From positions 1,426,001 through 1,490,000 of the forward strand of contig NC_015730.1 in NCBI RefSeq assembly GCF_000154785.2: DNA of 64,000 bases, in the 5' to 3' direction. The notes beneath the pieces were generated by a model. It worked only from the letters and a program-made list of their open reading frames with translations, had not been told where the DNA came from and made no database searches. Position numbers and translations under genes: made by a program. Below, piece after piece: positions 56,735 through 64,000 of this stretch (its first letter is position 1; every line of letters starts with the position of its first letter). The DNA comes from Roseobacter litoralis Och 149. GTDB taxonomy: Bacteria > Pseudomonadota > Alphaproteobacteria > Rhodobacterales > Rhodobacteraceae.

Positions 56735-57169
56735 ATGCTTGTTTCTCAAATCCTGAAATCCAAACAACAACATGATGTTGTGACCGTGCCCCCGACGATG
56801 AATATCTCGGAGGCCGCGCGTATTCTCTCTGACAAGGGGATCGGCACAGTCGTCGTGTCGAGCAATGGCAAAGTGGTCGACGGCATTTTATCAGAACGTG
56901 ATATTGTGCGCGAAATCGGGGCGCGGGGCGCGGGTTGCCTGTCTCATACTGTCGCGAGCCTGATGACTTCCAAAATCGTGACCTGCAAAAAAGACGATGA
57001 GGCTGACGCAATCCTCAAACAAATGACGGAAGGCCGGTTTCGCCATATGCCAGTTGTAGAAGAAGGCGCTTTGCAGGGGCTGATCTCTCTTGGGGATGTG
57101 GTCAAAGCACGCCTGATGGAACTGGCGATGGAAAAAGATGCGCTCGAAGGCATGATCATGGGCCATTGA
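56735..57169 (+). CDS. CBS domain pair protein
   Basis: 144 residues, essentially two CBS domains (VPPTMNISEAARILSDKGIGTVVVSSNGKVVDGILSERDIVREIG and SKIVTCKKDDEADAILKQMTEGRFRHMPVVEEGALQGLISLGDVVKARL). Stand-alone CBS pairs bind adenine nucleotides and sense energy state; the partner is unknown. The ATG at 56735 follows AAGGGG. 85 bases upstream of coaD. Confidence 0.93.
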   Translation: MLVSQILKSKQQHDVVTVPPTMNISEAARILSDKGIGTVVVSSNGKVVDGILSERDIVREIGARGAGCLSHTVASLMTSKIVTCKKDDEADAILKQMTEGRFRHMPVVEEGALQGLISLGDVVKARLMELAMEKDALEGMIMGH

Positions 57170-57254
57170 GGCCTTTGCAAACTCACTTACAAGTACTTGC
57201 AAATAGCAGCTAACAGTGGTCGTCTGGCCCGTATTTAAACGACAGGAGGGCCTG

Positions 57255-57755
57255 ATGCGCGTTGGCCTATATCCCGGTACCTTTGATCCCATAACGCTGG
57301 GACATATCGACATTATTCGACGCGCGAGCGGGCTGCTCGACAAATTGGTGATCGGTGTTGCGATCAATCGTGACAAGGGACCACTCTTCAGTCTTGAAGA
57401 ACGGGTGGCCATGGTGGAGGCCGAATCCATCAAGATTGCGGCCCTGACCGGACTTGAGATTGTGACACACCCCTTCGAGAACCTGCTTATTGATTGTGCG
57501 AGCGACGTCGGAGCGACGGTCATTGTGCGGGGGCTGCGCGCGGTGGCGGATTTTGAATATGAATATCAAATGGTGGGCATGAACCGGCAGCTTGATGATA
57601 CCATCGAGACGGTGTTTCTCATGGCCGAGGCAGAGCATCAGGCCATCGCGAGTAAGCTGGTCAAGGAGATCGCACGCCTGGGCGGTGGCGTTGAAAAATT
57701 CGTCACACCCGAAGTGAACGCAGCCCTTCTGAAAAAGTTCGGTAGGGATAGTTGA
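57255..57755 (+). CDS. coaD: Phosphopantetheine adenylyltransferase
   Basis: Penultimate step of coenzyme A synthesis. 166 residues, full length. The nucleotidyltransferase motif TLGH (14-17) is in MRVGLYPGTFDPITLGHIDIIRRA, with NRDKGPLFSLEERVAMV, VRGLRAVADFEYEYQMVGMNRQL and the C-terminal VKEIARLGG. CAGGAGG precedes the ATG. Confidence 0.97.
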   Translation: MRVGLYPGTFDPITLGHIDIIRRASGLLDKLVIGVAINRDKGPLFSLEERVAMVEAESIKIAALTGLEIVTHPFENLLIDCASDVGATVIVRGLRAVADFEYEYQMVGMNRQLDDTIETVFLMAEAEHQAIASKLVKEIARLGGGVEKFVTPEVNAALLKKFGRDS

Positions 57756-57865
57756 TCTATCACCTGAGAAACACGTCGCAAATATCTGATTTTATCATGA
57801 AATACGTTCTTTAAATACTGGCTGAGTGGCGCGTGTCGAACTGGTATTCTGAGCCAGCAAAACAG

Positions 57866-57897
57866 TAATTGCCGCGCCTGACGAGACGCGGCAATTA
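57866..57897. terminator. Terminator between coaD and gap
   Basis: Perfect 11-bp inverted repeat TAATTGCCGCG / CGCGGCAATTA with a 10-base loop, 33 bases after the gap stop. The minus-strand tail is ACTGTTTTGC. It may serve both convergent genes. Confidence 0.7.
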
Positions 57898-57930
57898 TCA
57901 GAGAATTGTATTAGCCAAAGGCCCTGCGTG

Positions 57931-58929
57931 TTACAGGCGACCCATCGCCACCGCAACGTCGGCCATCCGCGCGGAGAACGCCCATTCGTTGTCATACCAC
58001 GCCATGACACGCACGGTGCGCCCGCCGACCACTTTGGTCTGATCCGGTGCGAAAATGCAGCTGTGTTCTGTATGGTTGAAATCCACCGACACTTTGGCCT
58101 CATCGTCATAGGCGAGCACACGGGACATATGCCCCAAAGCCGCATCCTGCAGCGCTGCGTTGACTTCGTCGACGGTGACGTCGCGCCCGGCTTCGAAGGT
58201 CAGATCGACCGCCGAGACGTTAGGGGTTGGCACACGCAGAGCCGTGCCATCCAGCTTGCCCGCGAGGTTGGGCAGGACTTCTCCGAGGGCCTTTGCGGCA
58301 CCGGTCGAGGTCGGGATGATGGACATGGCCGCCGCACGTGCGCGGTATAGATCATCATGGCGCCGGTCCAACGTTGGTTGATCCCCGGTATAAGAGTGAA
58401 TCGTGGTCATCACACCGCGTTCAATGCCGAAGGCTTCATCAAGAACCTTAGCTAGCGGGGCAAGACAGTTCGTTGTGCAGGAGCCGTTCGAGACAACCGC
58501 GTCCTTTGAGATCATGTCGCGGTGATTCACACCAAAGACGACCGTGCGGTCGACGTTCTTGGCAGGGGCGGAGATCAGCACCCGCCCGGCACCCCGTTCG
58601 ATGTGTGTTTTGGCTTTGTCACCGTCATTGTGCTGCCCGGTGCATTCCAACACCACATCAACACCTTCCCAGTTCAGCTCGTTCATATCGTAGCTGGACA
58701 TCATGCGAATGGGTCCGCGCCCGAGGTCCATCGTATTGGCGCCGGTCACGATTTCGCCCGGAAAGCGACCGTGCACGCTATCGTATTTTAAAAGATGCGC
58801 GGCGGTGGCCAGCGGCCCGGTGGCGTTGACGGCGACCACGTCGATGTCGTTGCGCCCGGAACTCACAATATGGGCCAGCGTACAGCGACCGATACGGCCA
58901 AACCCATTGATACCTACTTTGATCGTCAT
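57931..58929 (-). CDS. gap: Glyceraldehyde-3-phosphate dehydrogenase
   Basis: 332 residues. GINGFGRIGR at the N-terminus, catalytic Cys151 in SNGSCTTNCLAP (Gly where most have Ala) and His178 in TTIHSYTGDQ. The cofactor loop reads VVAVNATGPLATAAHLLKYDS: Ala36 replaces the Asp that in NAD-specific enzymes contacts the adenosine ribose and excludes NADP. Bacillus GapB, an NADP-using gluconeogenic enzyme, has the same change, so this copy may favour NADP. Start ATG at 58929 after AGGTGA. Other gap genes may exist elsewhere in the genome. Confidence 0.95.
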   Translation of the reverse strand: MTIKVGINGFGRIGRCTLAHIVSSGRNDIDVVAVNATGPLATAAHLLKYDSVHGRFPGEIVTGANTMDLGRGPIRMMSSYDMNELNWEGVDVVLECTGQHNDGDKAKTHIERGAGRVLISAPAKNVDRTVVFGVNHRDMISKDAVVSNGSCTTNCLAPLAKVLDEAFGIERGVMTTIHSYTGDQPTLDRRHDDLYRARAAAMSIIPTSTGAAKALGEVLPNLAGKLDGTALRVPTPNVSAVDLTFEAGRDVTVDEVNAALQDAALGHMSRVLAYDDEAKVSVDFNHTEHSCIFAPDQTKVVGGRTVRVMAWYDNEWAFSARMADVAVAMGRL

Positions 58930-59152
58930 TTCACCTGTCTCCACATCACGCCTCATCAGGGGGCTGTATAACGCCCCTGTGGCCTTCGGGGAATGACTAA
59001 ATCGACGTGTTTTCCGTGTGTTAGCGTTAAACCTGCTGTCGCCTCACCCCATGTTTGCGCCAACAAAAAGCGAAGGTGGTAAATTGTCTTTGATACAGCG
59101 ACAGTCTAACACAGGGTTGGAAACAGGGAGTCGCATCCGTGCGGGCATATCA

Positions 59153-60142
59153 ATGAGCGGACTTTTGGCATTACTGGATGATGTTGCTGGCATCGCAAAA
59201 GTCGCCGCCGCCTCGGTGGATGATGTGATCGGGCAGGCGGCCAAGGCCGGGTCCAAGGCGGCGGGTGCCGTGATTGATGATGCTGCCGTTTCGCCGAAAT
59301 ATGTGCAGGGTTTTTCTGCCGAGCGTGAGTTGCCGATCATCTGGCGCATTGCAAAAGGGTCGATGATCAACAAACTTGTCTACCTGTTGCCCGTCGGTCT
59401 GGCGCTCAATCATTTTGCCCCATGGGCGATTGTGCCACTGCTGATGCTGGGTGGGGGCTATCTGTGTTTTGAGGGGGCGGAGAAAGTCGCCCATGCCCTT
59501 GGGATCGGCGGGCATGGGCATCTGGACTACCCGCAGGCCGCTGACGAGGTCGAAGATATGGCGCACCTCGAAGAGGAAAAAGCCAAAGGCGCCATCAAAA
59601 CCGATTTCATCCTCTCGGCAGAAATCATGACCATTTCACTGGCCGCGATCCCCGAAAGCAATTTCTGGATGGAAGCGGCGACACTCGCCACGGTGGCTGT
59701 CATGATCACAGTTGCGGTTTATGGTGCCGTGGCCATCATCGTAAAGGCGGACGACGTGGGGCTGGCCATGGCCGCCAAGGGCCGCAATGCCGTGCTGCAG
59801 GTTCTGGGGCGTGGCATTGTACGCGCCATGCCGCATGTGATGAAAGCGCTCACGATCATCGGGACAGCTGCAATGCTGTGGGTCGGCGGAAACATCGTCG
59901 TGCATGGGCTGGAGGCGTTGGGGGCAGGGTGGCCGTATCACGTCATTCACGATCTGGCCTATGCGGTCGGGCACAGTCTGCCGGACCGGTTTATCGGCAT
60001 CGGTGAATGGGCCACGACGGCGCTGTTGGATGGTATTCTGGGGTTGATGCTGGGTCTTGCGCTGATCCCTGTGGGGGAAAAACTCGTCACGCCGCTGTGG
60101 CGCGCGGTCTTCAGCAGGGGCAAGGCAGGCGCTTCTCATTGA
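59153..60142 (+). CDS. DUF808 family inner membrane protein (YedI-like)
   Basis: 329 residues. Starts MSGLLALLDDVAGIAKVAAASVDDVIGQAAKAGSKAAGAVIDDAAVSPKYVQGFSAERELPIIWRIAKGS, the DUF808 signature, then several membrane helices (LVYLLPVGLALNHFAPWAIVPLLMLGGGYLCFEG and later). Function unknown. The ATG at 59153 is the family start; the open frame extends to 59018 without conserved sequence. Confidence 0.92.
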   Translation: MSGLLALLDDVAGIAKVAAASVDDVIGQAAKAGSKAAGAVIDDAAVSPKYVQGFSAERELPIIWRIAKGSMINKLVYLLPVGLALNHFAPWAIVPLLMLGGGYLCFEGAEKVAHALGIGGHGHLDYPQAADEVEDMAHLEEEKAKGAIKTDFILSAEIMTISLAAIPESNFWMEAATLATVAVMITVAVYGAVAIIVKADDVGLAMAAKGRNAVLQVLGRGIVRAMPHVMKALTIIGTAAMLWVGGNIVVHGLEALGAGWPYHVIHDLAYAVGHSLPDRFIGIGEWATTALLDGILGLMLGLALIPVGEKLVTPLWRAVFSRGKAGASH

Positions 60143-60296
60143 CGGTTGTGCCTTGTGCGCAATGTTTGGGTGCGGGTCCTGAAGCGACGTAATGTCCCGC
60201 AGGCATCTACAGTCACCGGGAAAAGCATGATGGTCTGTATCAGGCCACGGCCGCCCAATATTGGGTGCTATATCACTCATTGAGACGCGCGATACA

Positions 60297-60327
60297 AAAA
60301 CGCCGCGATGGGATATCGCGGCGTTTT
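60297..60327. terminator. Terminator of tkt
   Basis: Perfect 13-bp stem AAAACGCCGCGAT / ATCGCGGCGTTTT with a 5-base loop, 25 bases after the tkt stop. T-runs lie on both sides, so it also blocks read-through from the DUF808 gene. Confidence 0.93.
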
Positions 60328-60352
60328 GATCATGATCCCCGAAAGTAACCGG

Positions 60353-62398
60353 CTAGATGCGCGTATCTGGTTTCCAGTTGCCCGCCACCAGATCGCGGAC
60401 TTTCTGCGCTGTGGCCTCTGCGGTGATGCCCAGTTCCTTGAACAGAACATCCGCGGGCGCGGAGGCGCCGAAGTCGTGCATGCCGATGAAACCCGATTTC
60501 TCGCGCTTTCCCCGTTCCCCAAAGAGCCAGCGGTCCCAGCCCATGCGGATGCCCGCCTCGATCGCCACACGGACCGGGCCGCCGGGCAGGACACGTTTGC
60601 GCAAGGCTTCGTCCTGCTCTTCAAAGAGTTCCCAGCAAGGCATGGACACAACCCGCGTGCCGATCCCTTCGGCGTGCAGAATATCGCGCGCTTGCATGGC
60701 CAGTGACACTTCCGATCCGGTTGCCATCAGGATCGCCTGACGTTTGCCGATGGCGTCTGCCAGCACATAGCCCCCTTGGGCAACCATGTTCTTGGTCTTG
60801 TGCTCGGTGCGGACCGTCGGCAGGCCCTGACGTGTCAGCGACAAAACGGATGGCGTGCTTTTGCTTGATAGTGCCAGCTCCCAAGCTTCTGCAGTCTCAA
60901 TCGTATCTGCGGGACGGAAGACATAAGTGTTGGGTGTCGCGCGGCTGATCGCAAGATGTTCAACCGGTTGGTGGGTAGGTCCGTCCTCGCCCAGTCCGAT
61001 GCTGTCGTGGGTCATCACAAAGACCGTCGGGATTTTCATCAGTGCCGCCAGACGCATGGCCGGACGCGCGTAGTCCGTGAAACACATGAACGTACCGCCA
61101 TAGGGCCGCAGCCCGCCGTGCAGGGCCATGCCGTTCATGGCGGCTGCCATACCGTGTTCGCGGATGCCCCAATAGACATAACGCCCGCCGCGATTATCGG
61201 TGTCAAAGACGCCCAGATCGCTGGTCTTGGTGTTGTTTGACCCGGTCAGATCAGCCGATCCGCCAACAGTTTCGGGCATGATCGGGTTGATGACTTCCAA
61301 GACTTTTTCGGAACTTGCGCGGGTGGCCAGTTTGGGCGCGCCCTCTGACATCTGTTTTTTGAACGCCTTGATGGTTGCGCTCAGCTTTTTGGGCACATCC
61401 AGGGCATAGGCACGATTGAACGTCTCGCGCTTGCCGCGGGGCAGGGTGTCAAAGCGGGCTTCCCACGCCTCGCGGGTCGATTTGCCCCGCGCACCGATGG
61501 CGCGCCAGCCGTCCATAACGGCATCGGGCACTTCAAACGGACCGGTTGTCCAACCCCATGCGGCCTTCGCTGCGGCGTTCTGCTCATCATTGGTCAGCGC
61601 GCCATGCCCCTTTGAGGTATCCTGCGCGGCGTGCCCCAGCGCGATATGCGTTTTGCAGGCAATCATCGTTGGTTTCTGATTCTTCTTCGCTTGGGTAAGG
61701 GCTGCGTCGATTTCCTTGGGGTCATGGCCATCAATTTCGATCACATCCCAACCGGCAGAAACGAAACGTCCGACCTGATCCGTGCGGTCCGACAGGCTGA
61801 CGGGGCCGTCGATCGTGATGTTGTTATTGTCCCAGAGCACAACCAGCTTGGACAACTGATGGCGCCCGGCAAGGGTGATCGCCTCCTGGCTGACACCTTC
61901 CATCAGGCAGCCGTCACCCGCGATGACATAGGTGTAGTGATCCACGACCTTTTTGCCATAATGCGCGCGCTGGATCTCTTCGGCCATGGCAAAGCCCACG
62001 GCGTTGGAAATACCCTGACCCAAGGGCCCGGTCGTCGTCTCGATGCCGGTTGCATGGCCATATTCCGGATGACCCGCCGTGATCGCGCCCCACTGGCGGA
62101 AATTCTTGATCTGCTCCAGCGTCATGTCTTTGTAGCCCGTCAGATGCAGCAGCGCGTAAAGTAGCATGGAGCCATGGCCTGCCGACAAAACAAAACGGTC
62201 GCGGTCCGGCCAGTTTGGCGCGGAGGGGTCAAAGTTCATGTGCTTTTCAAAGAGCACCGTTGCCGCATCTGCCATCCCGATGGGCATGCCCGAGTGGCCC
62301 GAGTTTGCGGCAGCTACGGCATCAAGGGCCAAAGCGCGAATTGCATTTGCTTTGGACCAGTGGTCCGGGTGCGCCGCGGCGCGTGCTTTGAGATCCAC
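60353..62398 (-). CDS. tkt: Transketolase
   Basis: Transfers two-carbon units in the pentose phosphate pathway. 681 residues. N-terminal [37 protein letters not shown], thiamine-diphosphate motif [13 protein letters not shown] to NNITIDG, and the conserved [12 protein letters not shown]. Starts with GTG (AGGAACCTCTTC upstream). Between gap and zapA, a grouping seen in other alphaproteobacteria. Confidence 0.97.
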   Translation of the reverse strand: MDLKARAAAHPDHWSKANAIRALALDAVAAANSGHSGMPIGMADAATVLFEKHMNFDPSAPNWPDRDRFVLSAGHGSMLLYALLHLTGYKDMTLEQIKNFRQWGAITAGHPEYGHATGIETTTGPLGQGISNAVGFAMAEEIQRAHYGKKVVDHYTYVIAGDGCLMEGVSQEAITLAGRHQLSKLVVLWDNNNITIDGPVSLSDRTDQVGRFVSAGWDVIEIDGHDPKEIDAALTQAKKNQKPTMIACKTHIALGHAAQDTSKGHGALTNDEQNAAAKAAWGWTTGPFEVPDAVMDGWRAIGARGKSTREAWEARFDTLPRGKRETFNRAYALDVPKKLSATIKAFKKQMSEGAPKLATRASSEKVLEVINPIMPETVGGSADLTGSNNTKTSDLGVFDTDNRGGRYVYWGIREHGMAAAMNGMALHGGLRPYGGTFMCFTDYARPAMRLAALMKIPTVFVMTHDSIGLGEDGPTHQPVEHLAISRATPNTYVFRPADTIETAEAWELALSSKSTPSVLSLTRQGLPTVRTEHKTKNMVAQGGYVLADAIGKRQAILMATGSEVSLAMQARDILHAEGIGTRVVSMPCWELFEEQDEALRKRVLPGGPVRVAIEAGIRMGWDRWLFGERGKREKSGFIGMHDFGASAPADVLFKELGITAEATAQKVRDLVAGNWKPDTRI

Positions 62399-62672
62399 GA
62401 AGAGGTTCCTTTGTCGGCTGTAAACCCGCAGTACCGGGCGTTTTTATTCAGGGCGATGTTGAGCCGCTGCATACCAGTCCGCCCGCAAAGATCAAGTGCT
62501 GGACGGGCCAAACCAAGCTGCTCACTTGAAGAGATAGGCGCAACCCGTTGAAGCAATTGAAAAGCGCATTTGTTGTGTGGTTGCGATAGGGGTACGATTA
62601 CCCAAACAGTTGTCGATTCGCCAAATCGGGCAGGGTGATGGAGCTGATGAACAGAAGACACATGAGGTGGGA

Positions 62673-63164
62673 ATGAGTGATATTGAAGAGTTGAATGGCC
62701 GAATTATGGCTGCCATGGACCGTGTGGCGCAGGGTGTTGATGCGCTTGGCAAAAACGACACGGGCCAGATGCAGGCCTTGCAGCAGGCGCTGGACGAAGA
62801 AAAGCAGGTGAATGCGCAACTGTCCGAGCGCGTTCGGGTGCTGGCGGAGCGTCAGGATCAGGCAATTGGTGCTTTGGAAACCAAGGCCGAAGAGGCCACA
62901 TCGCGGGTTGCCGCGCTGGATGAAGAACTGCAAAAACTCAAGAAAGCGAATGGGCTCTTGTCTGATGCTTGCGGTGCCTTGCGCGAGGCCAATGCAGAGG
63001 GCGTGGGGGACGCGACCCTGATCAACAAGGCAATGGAGGCTGAGTTGGACGCCATCCGCGCCATGCGCAGTGCCGAGGTTCTGGAAGCCGATCAGATACT
63101 TTCAGCCCTGACGCCGCTGTTGGCCGCAAGTGCCACATCACAAGACACAGAGGAGGCGCACTGA
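62673..63164 (+). CDS. Coiled-coil protein upstream of zapA, function unknown
   Basis: 163 residues, almost wholly helical with a coiled coil from about 40 to 115 (QALQQALDEEKQVNAQLSERVRVLAERQDQAIGALETKAEEATSRVAALDEELQKLKKAN). No signal or membrane segment. The start ATG at 62673 follows GAGGTGGGA; the frame is open to 62577 without conserved sequence. Its stop shares one base with the zapA ATG, so the two are translationally coupled. The place and shape suggest a ZapB-like or other divisome-associated partner of ZapA, which is inference. Confidence 0.83.
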   Translation: MSDIEELNGRIMAAMDRVAQGVDALGKNDTGQMQALQQALDEEKQVNAQLSERVRVLAERQDQAIGALETKAEEATSRVAALDEELQKLKKANGLLSDACGALREANAEGVGDATLINKAMEAELDAIRAMRSAEVLEADQILSALTPLLAASATSQDTEEAH

Positions 63165-63556
63165 TGCCTGAGGTACAAGTTTCCATCGGCGGGCGTGAAT
63201 TCGAGGTCGCGTGTCAGGAGGGCGAAGAGCATTACCTGCATACCGCCGCCAAGATGCTGGATGATGAGGCGCAGGTGCTGGCACAGCAGGTCGGACGTTT
63301 GCCCGAAGCGCGCATGTTGTTGATGGCCGGTCTGATGCTGGCGGATAAAACCGCGAGCGTCGAAGACCGTGCGGCCGAAATTCAGGCGCAGCTGGATGAA
63401 ACGGAGGCCGAGCTTTCCGCGCTCAAACAGCAGCGCGCCGAACCCGAAAAGATCGAAGTTCCGGTTGTGCCGCAATCCGTGTCGGACACGCTGGCCGAAC
63501 TGGCGGCACGGGCCGAAGCACTGGCCGCGTCGGTTGACGAAAAAGTCGCGGGTTAG
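63164..63556 (+). CDS. zapA: Cell division protein ZapA
   Basis: Binds FtsZ filaments and promotes their bundling. 130 residues: N-terminal globular part (VQVSIGGREFEVACQEGEEHYLHTAAKMLDDEAQVLAQQVGRLPEARMLLMAGLMLADKT) and C-terminal coiled coil (AEIQAQLDETEAELSALKQQRA). Somewhat longer than E. coli ZapA (109 residues). Coupled to the coiled-coil gene upstream. Confidence 0.93.
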   Translation: MPEVQVSIGGREFEVACQEGEEHYLHTAAKMLDDEAQVLAQQVGRLPEARMLLMAGLMLADKTASVEDRAAEIQAQLDETEAELSALKQQRAEPEKIEVPVVPQSVSDTLAELAARAEALAASVDEKVAG

Positions 63557-63564
63557 ATAACAAT

Positions 63565-63590
63565 AGCGCTGCCGGGGAGGCAGCGCTTTG
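63565..63590. terminator. Hairpin between zapA and grxD
   Basis: Perfect 9-bp stem AGCGCTGCC / GGCAGCGCT with a 5-base loop, followed by TTTGT. It lies nine bases after the zapA stop and probably ends that transcript, or both convergent ones. No room is left for a 6S RNA, which sits next to zapA in some bacteria. Confidence 0.7.
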
Positions 63591-63609
63591 TAAGATTACA
63601 GCGGTTATT

Positions 63610-63972
63610 TTAGCCGTTGGCCTCGCGGATTTTATCCGCGGCATCCTTGTCAAACTCCACACCGTTTTCGGCAAAAAGCGTGTCCAATTCGCCCGACAGT
63701 GTCATTTCGGTGATGATGTCGCAGCCGCCAACAAATTCGCCTTTTACATAGAGCTGCGGGATCGTCGGCCAGTCGGAAAATTCCTTGATGCCCTGGCGGA
63801 TCGTCTCATCTGACAGCACGTTTACGTCGGAAAAATCAACTCCCATGTAGTTCAGCACACCCGCGACGCGGCTTGAAAACCCGCATTGCGGCATCTCTTT
63901 TGTGCCCTTCATAAAGAGCACGACATCTTTGGCGCTGATGGCTTCCTGGATTTTGCTTGTTGTCTCGGTCAT
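63610..63972 (-). CDS. grxD: Monothiol glutaredoxin, CGFS type (Grx4)
   Basis: 120 residues. Active-site CGFS at 30-33 ([21 protein letters not shown]), [18 protein letters not shown] as the glutathione-binding loop. CGFS glutaredoxins bind a bridging [2Fe-2S] cluster and pass it to target proteins, usually with BolA. In many alphaproteobacteria a bolA gene lies close by; it would fall outside this window. Confidence 0.96.
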   Translation of the reverse strand: MTETTSKIQEAISAKDVVLFMKGTKEMPQCGFSSRVAGVLNYMGVDFSDVNVLSDETIRQGIKEFSDWPTIPQLYVKGEFVGGCDIITEMTLSGELDTLFAENGVEFDKDAADKIREANG

Positions 63973-64000
63973 TTTGAGGTGCCTTTTTTCTGGTTGTACG

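Noticed and set aside
63557..63609. 6S RNA downstream of zapA
   Set aside because: The gap to grxD is only 53 bases and is filled by a simple hairpin; a 6S RNA needs about 160 bases.
1..64000. CRISPR arrays, tRNA or rRNA genes, insertion sequences
   Set aside because: I saw no regularly spaced repeats, cloverleaf sequences, rRNA segments or transposase-like proteins on either strand.

Overview
The window is a gene-dense stretch of a Rhodobacteraceae chromosome, most likely from the Roseobacter group. The evidence is a complete gene transfer agent (GTA) head-and-tail cluster between mltG and cysE, two VPLPA-CTERM secreted proteins, a pyruvate dehydrogenase E1-beta subunit carrying its own lipoyl domain, and an alphaproteobacterial LexA box (GTTC-N7-GTTC) in front of uvrA. 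I cannot name the species. I found no rRNA, tRNA, CRISPR array, integrase or insertion sequence.

Layout. 1-4354: trigger factor (5' end outside the window), aquaporin Z, an alternative oxidase and the rpsF-rpsR-rplI operon. 4686-6523: an exported YceI protein facing a cytochrome b561-YceI fusion. 6714-12105: fatty-acid synthesis (fabD, fabG, acpP, fabF, with a GNAT acetyltransferase inserted) followed by mltG. 12239-26468: the GTA cluster, g1 to g15, with its own promoter, a terminator-like hairpin in the leader and a long closing hairpin. 26524-33000: cysE, the pdhABC operon, an FtsB-like protein and pgk. 33088-38515: two cyclophilins, a VPLPA-CTERM protein, a bactofilin/M23 peptidase pair, a DUF455 protein and a peroxiredoxin. 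38642-46630: an AsmA-like envelope protein, queA, an MFS transporter, a DUF924 protein and lpdA. 46712-50599: a second VPLPA-CTERM protein and uvrA. 50676-57755: MmgE/PrpD, a valine-degradation block (mmsA and a hydrolase-mmsB reading frame) with a divergent LysR regulator, a CBS-domain protein and coaD. 57931-63972: gap, a DUF808 protein, tkt, a coiled-coil protein with zapA, and a CGFS glutaredoxin.

Main points of interest. (1) The GTA large terminase is interrupted by one in-frame TAG between its ATPase and most of its nuclease domain, while every other GTA gene reads intact. (2) The same palindrome, TAGTTTA-N4-TAAACTA, lies just upstream of both pdhA and lpdA. These two loci are about 14 kb apart and encode parts of one enzyme complex, so a dedicated regulator is likely. 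(3) The 3-hydroxyisobutyryl-CoA hydrolase-like gene and mmsB form one uninterrupted reading frame, although a good internal ribosome binding site and start for mmsB remain. (4) The GTA leader holds a strong sigma70-type promoter, an upstream 16-bp palindrome and a possible attenuator. (5) The GAPDH has Ala where NAD-specific enzymes carry the Asp that excludes NADP.

Starts were chosen by family alignment from memory, ribosome binding sites and overlaps. Functional calls rest on reading translated sequences and motifs; no database search was run.
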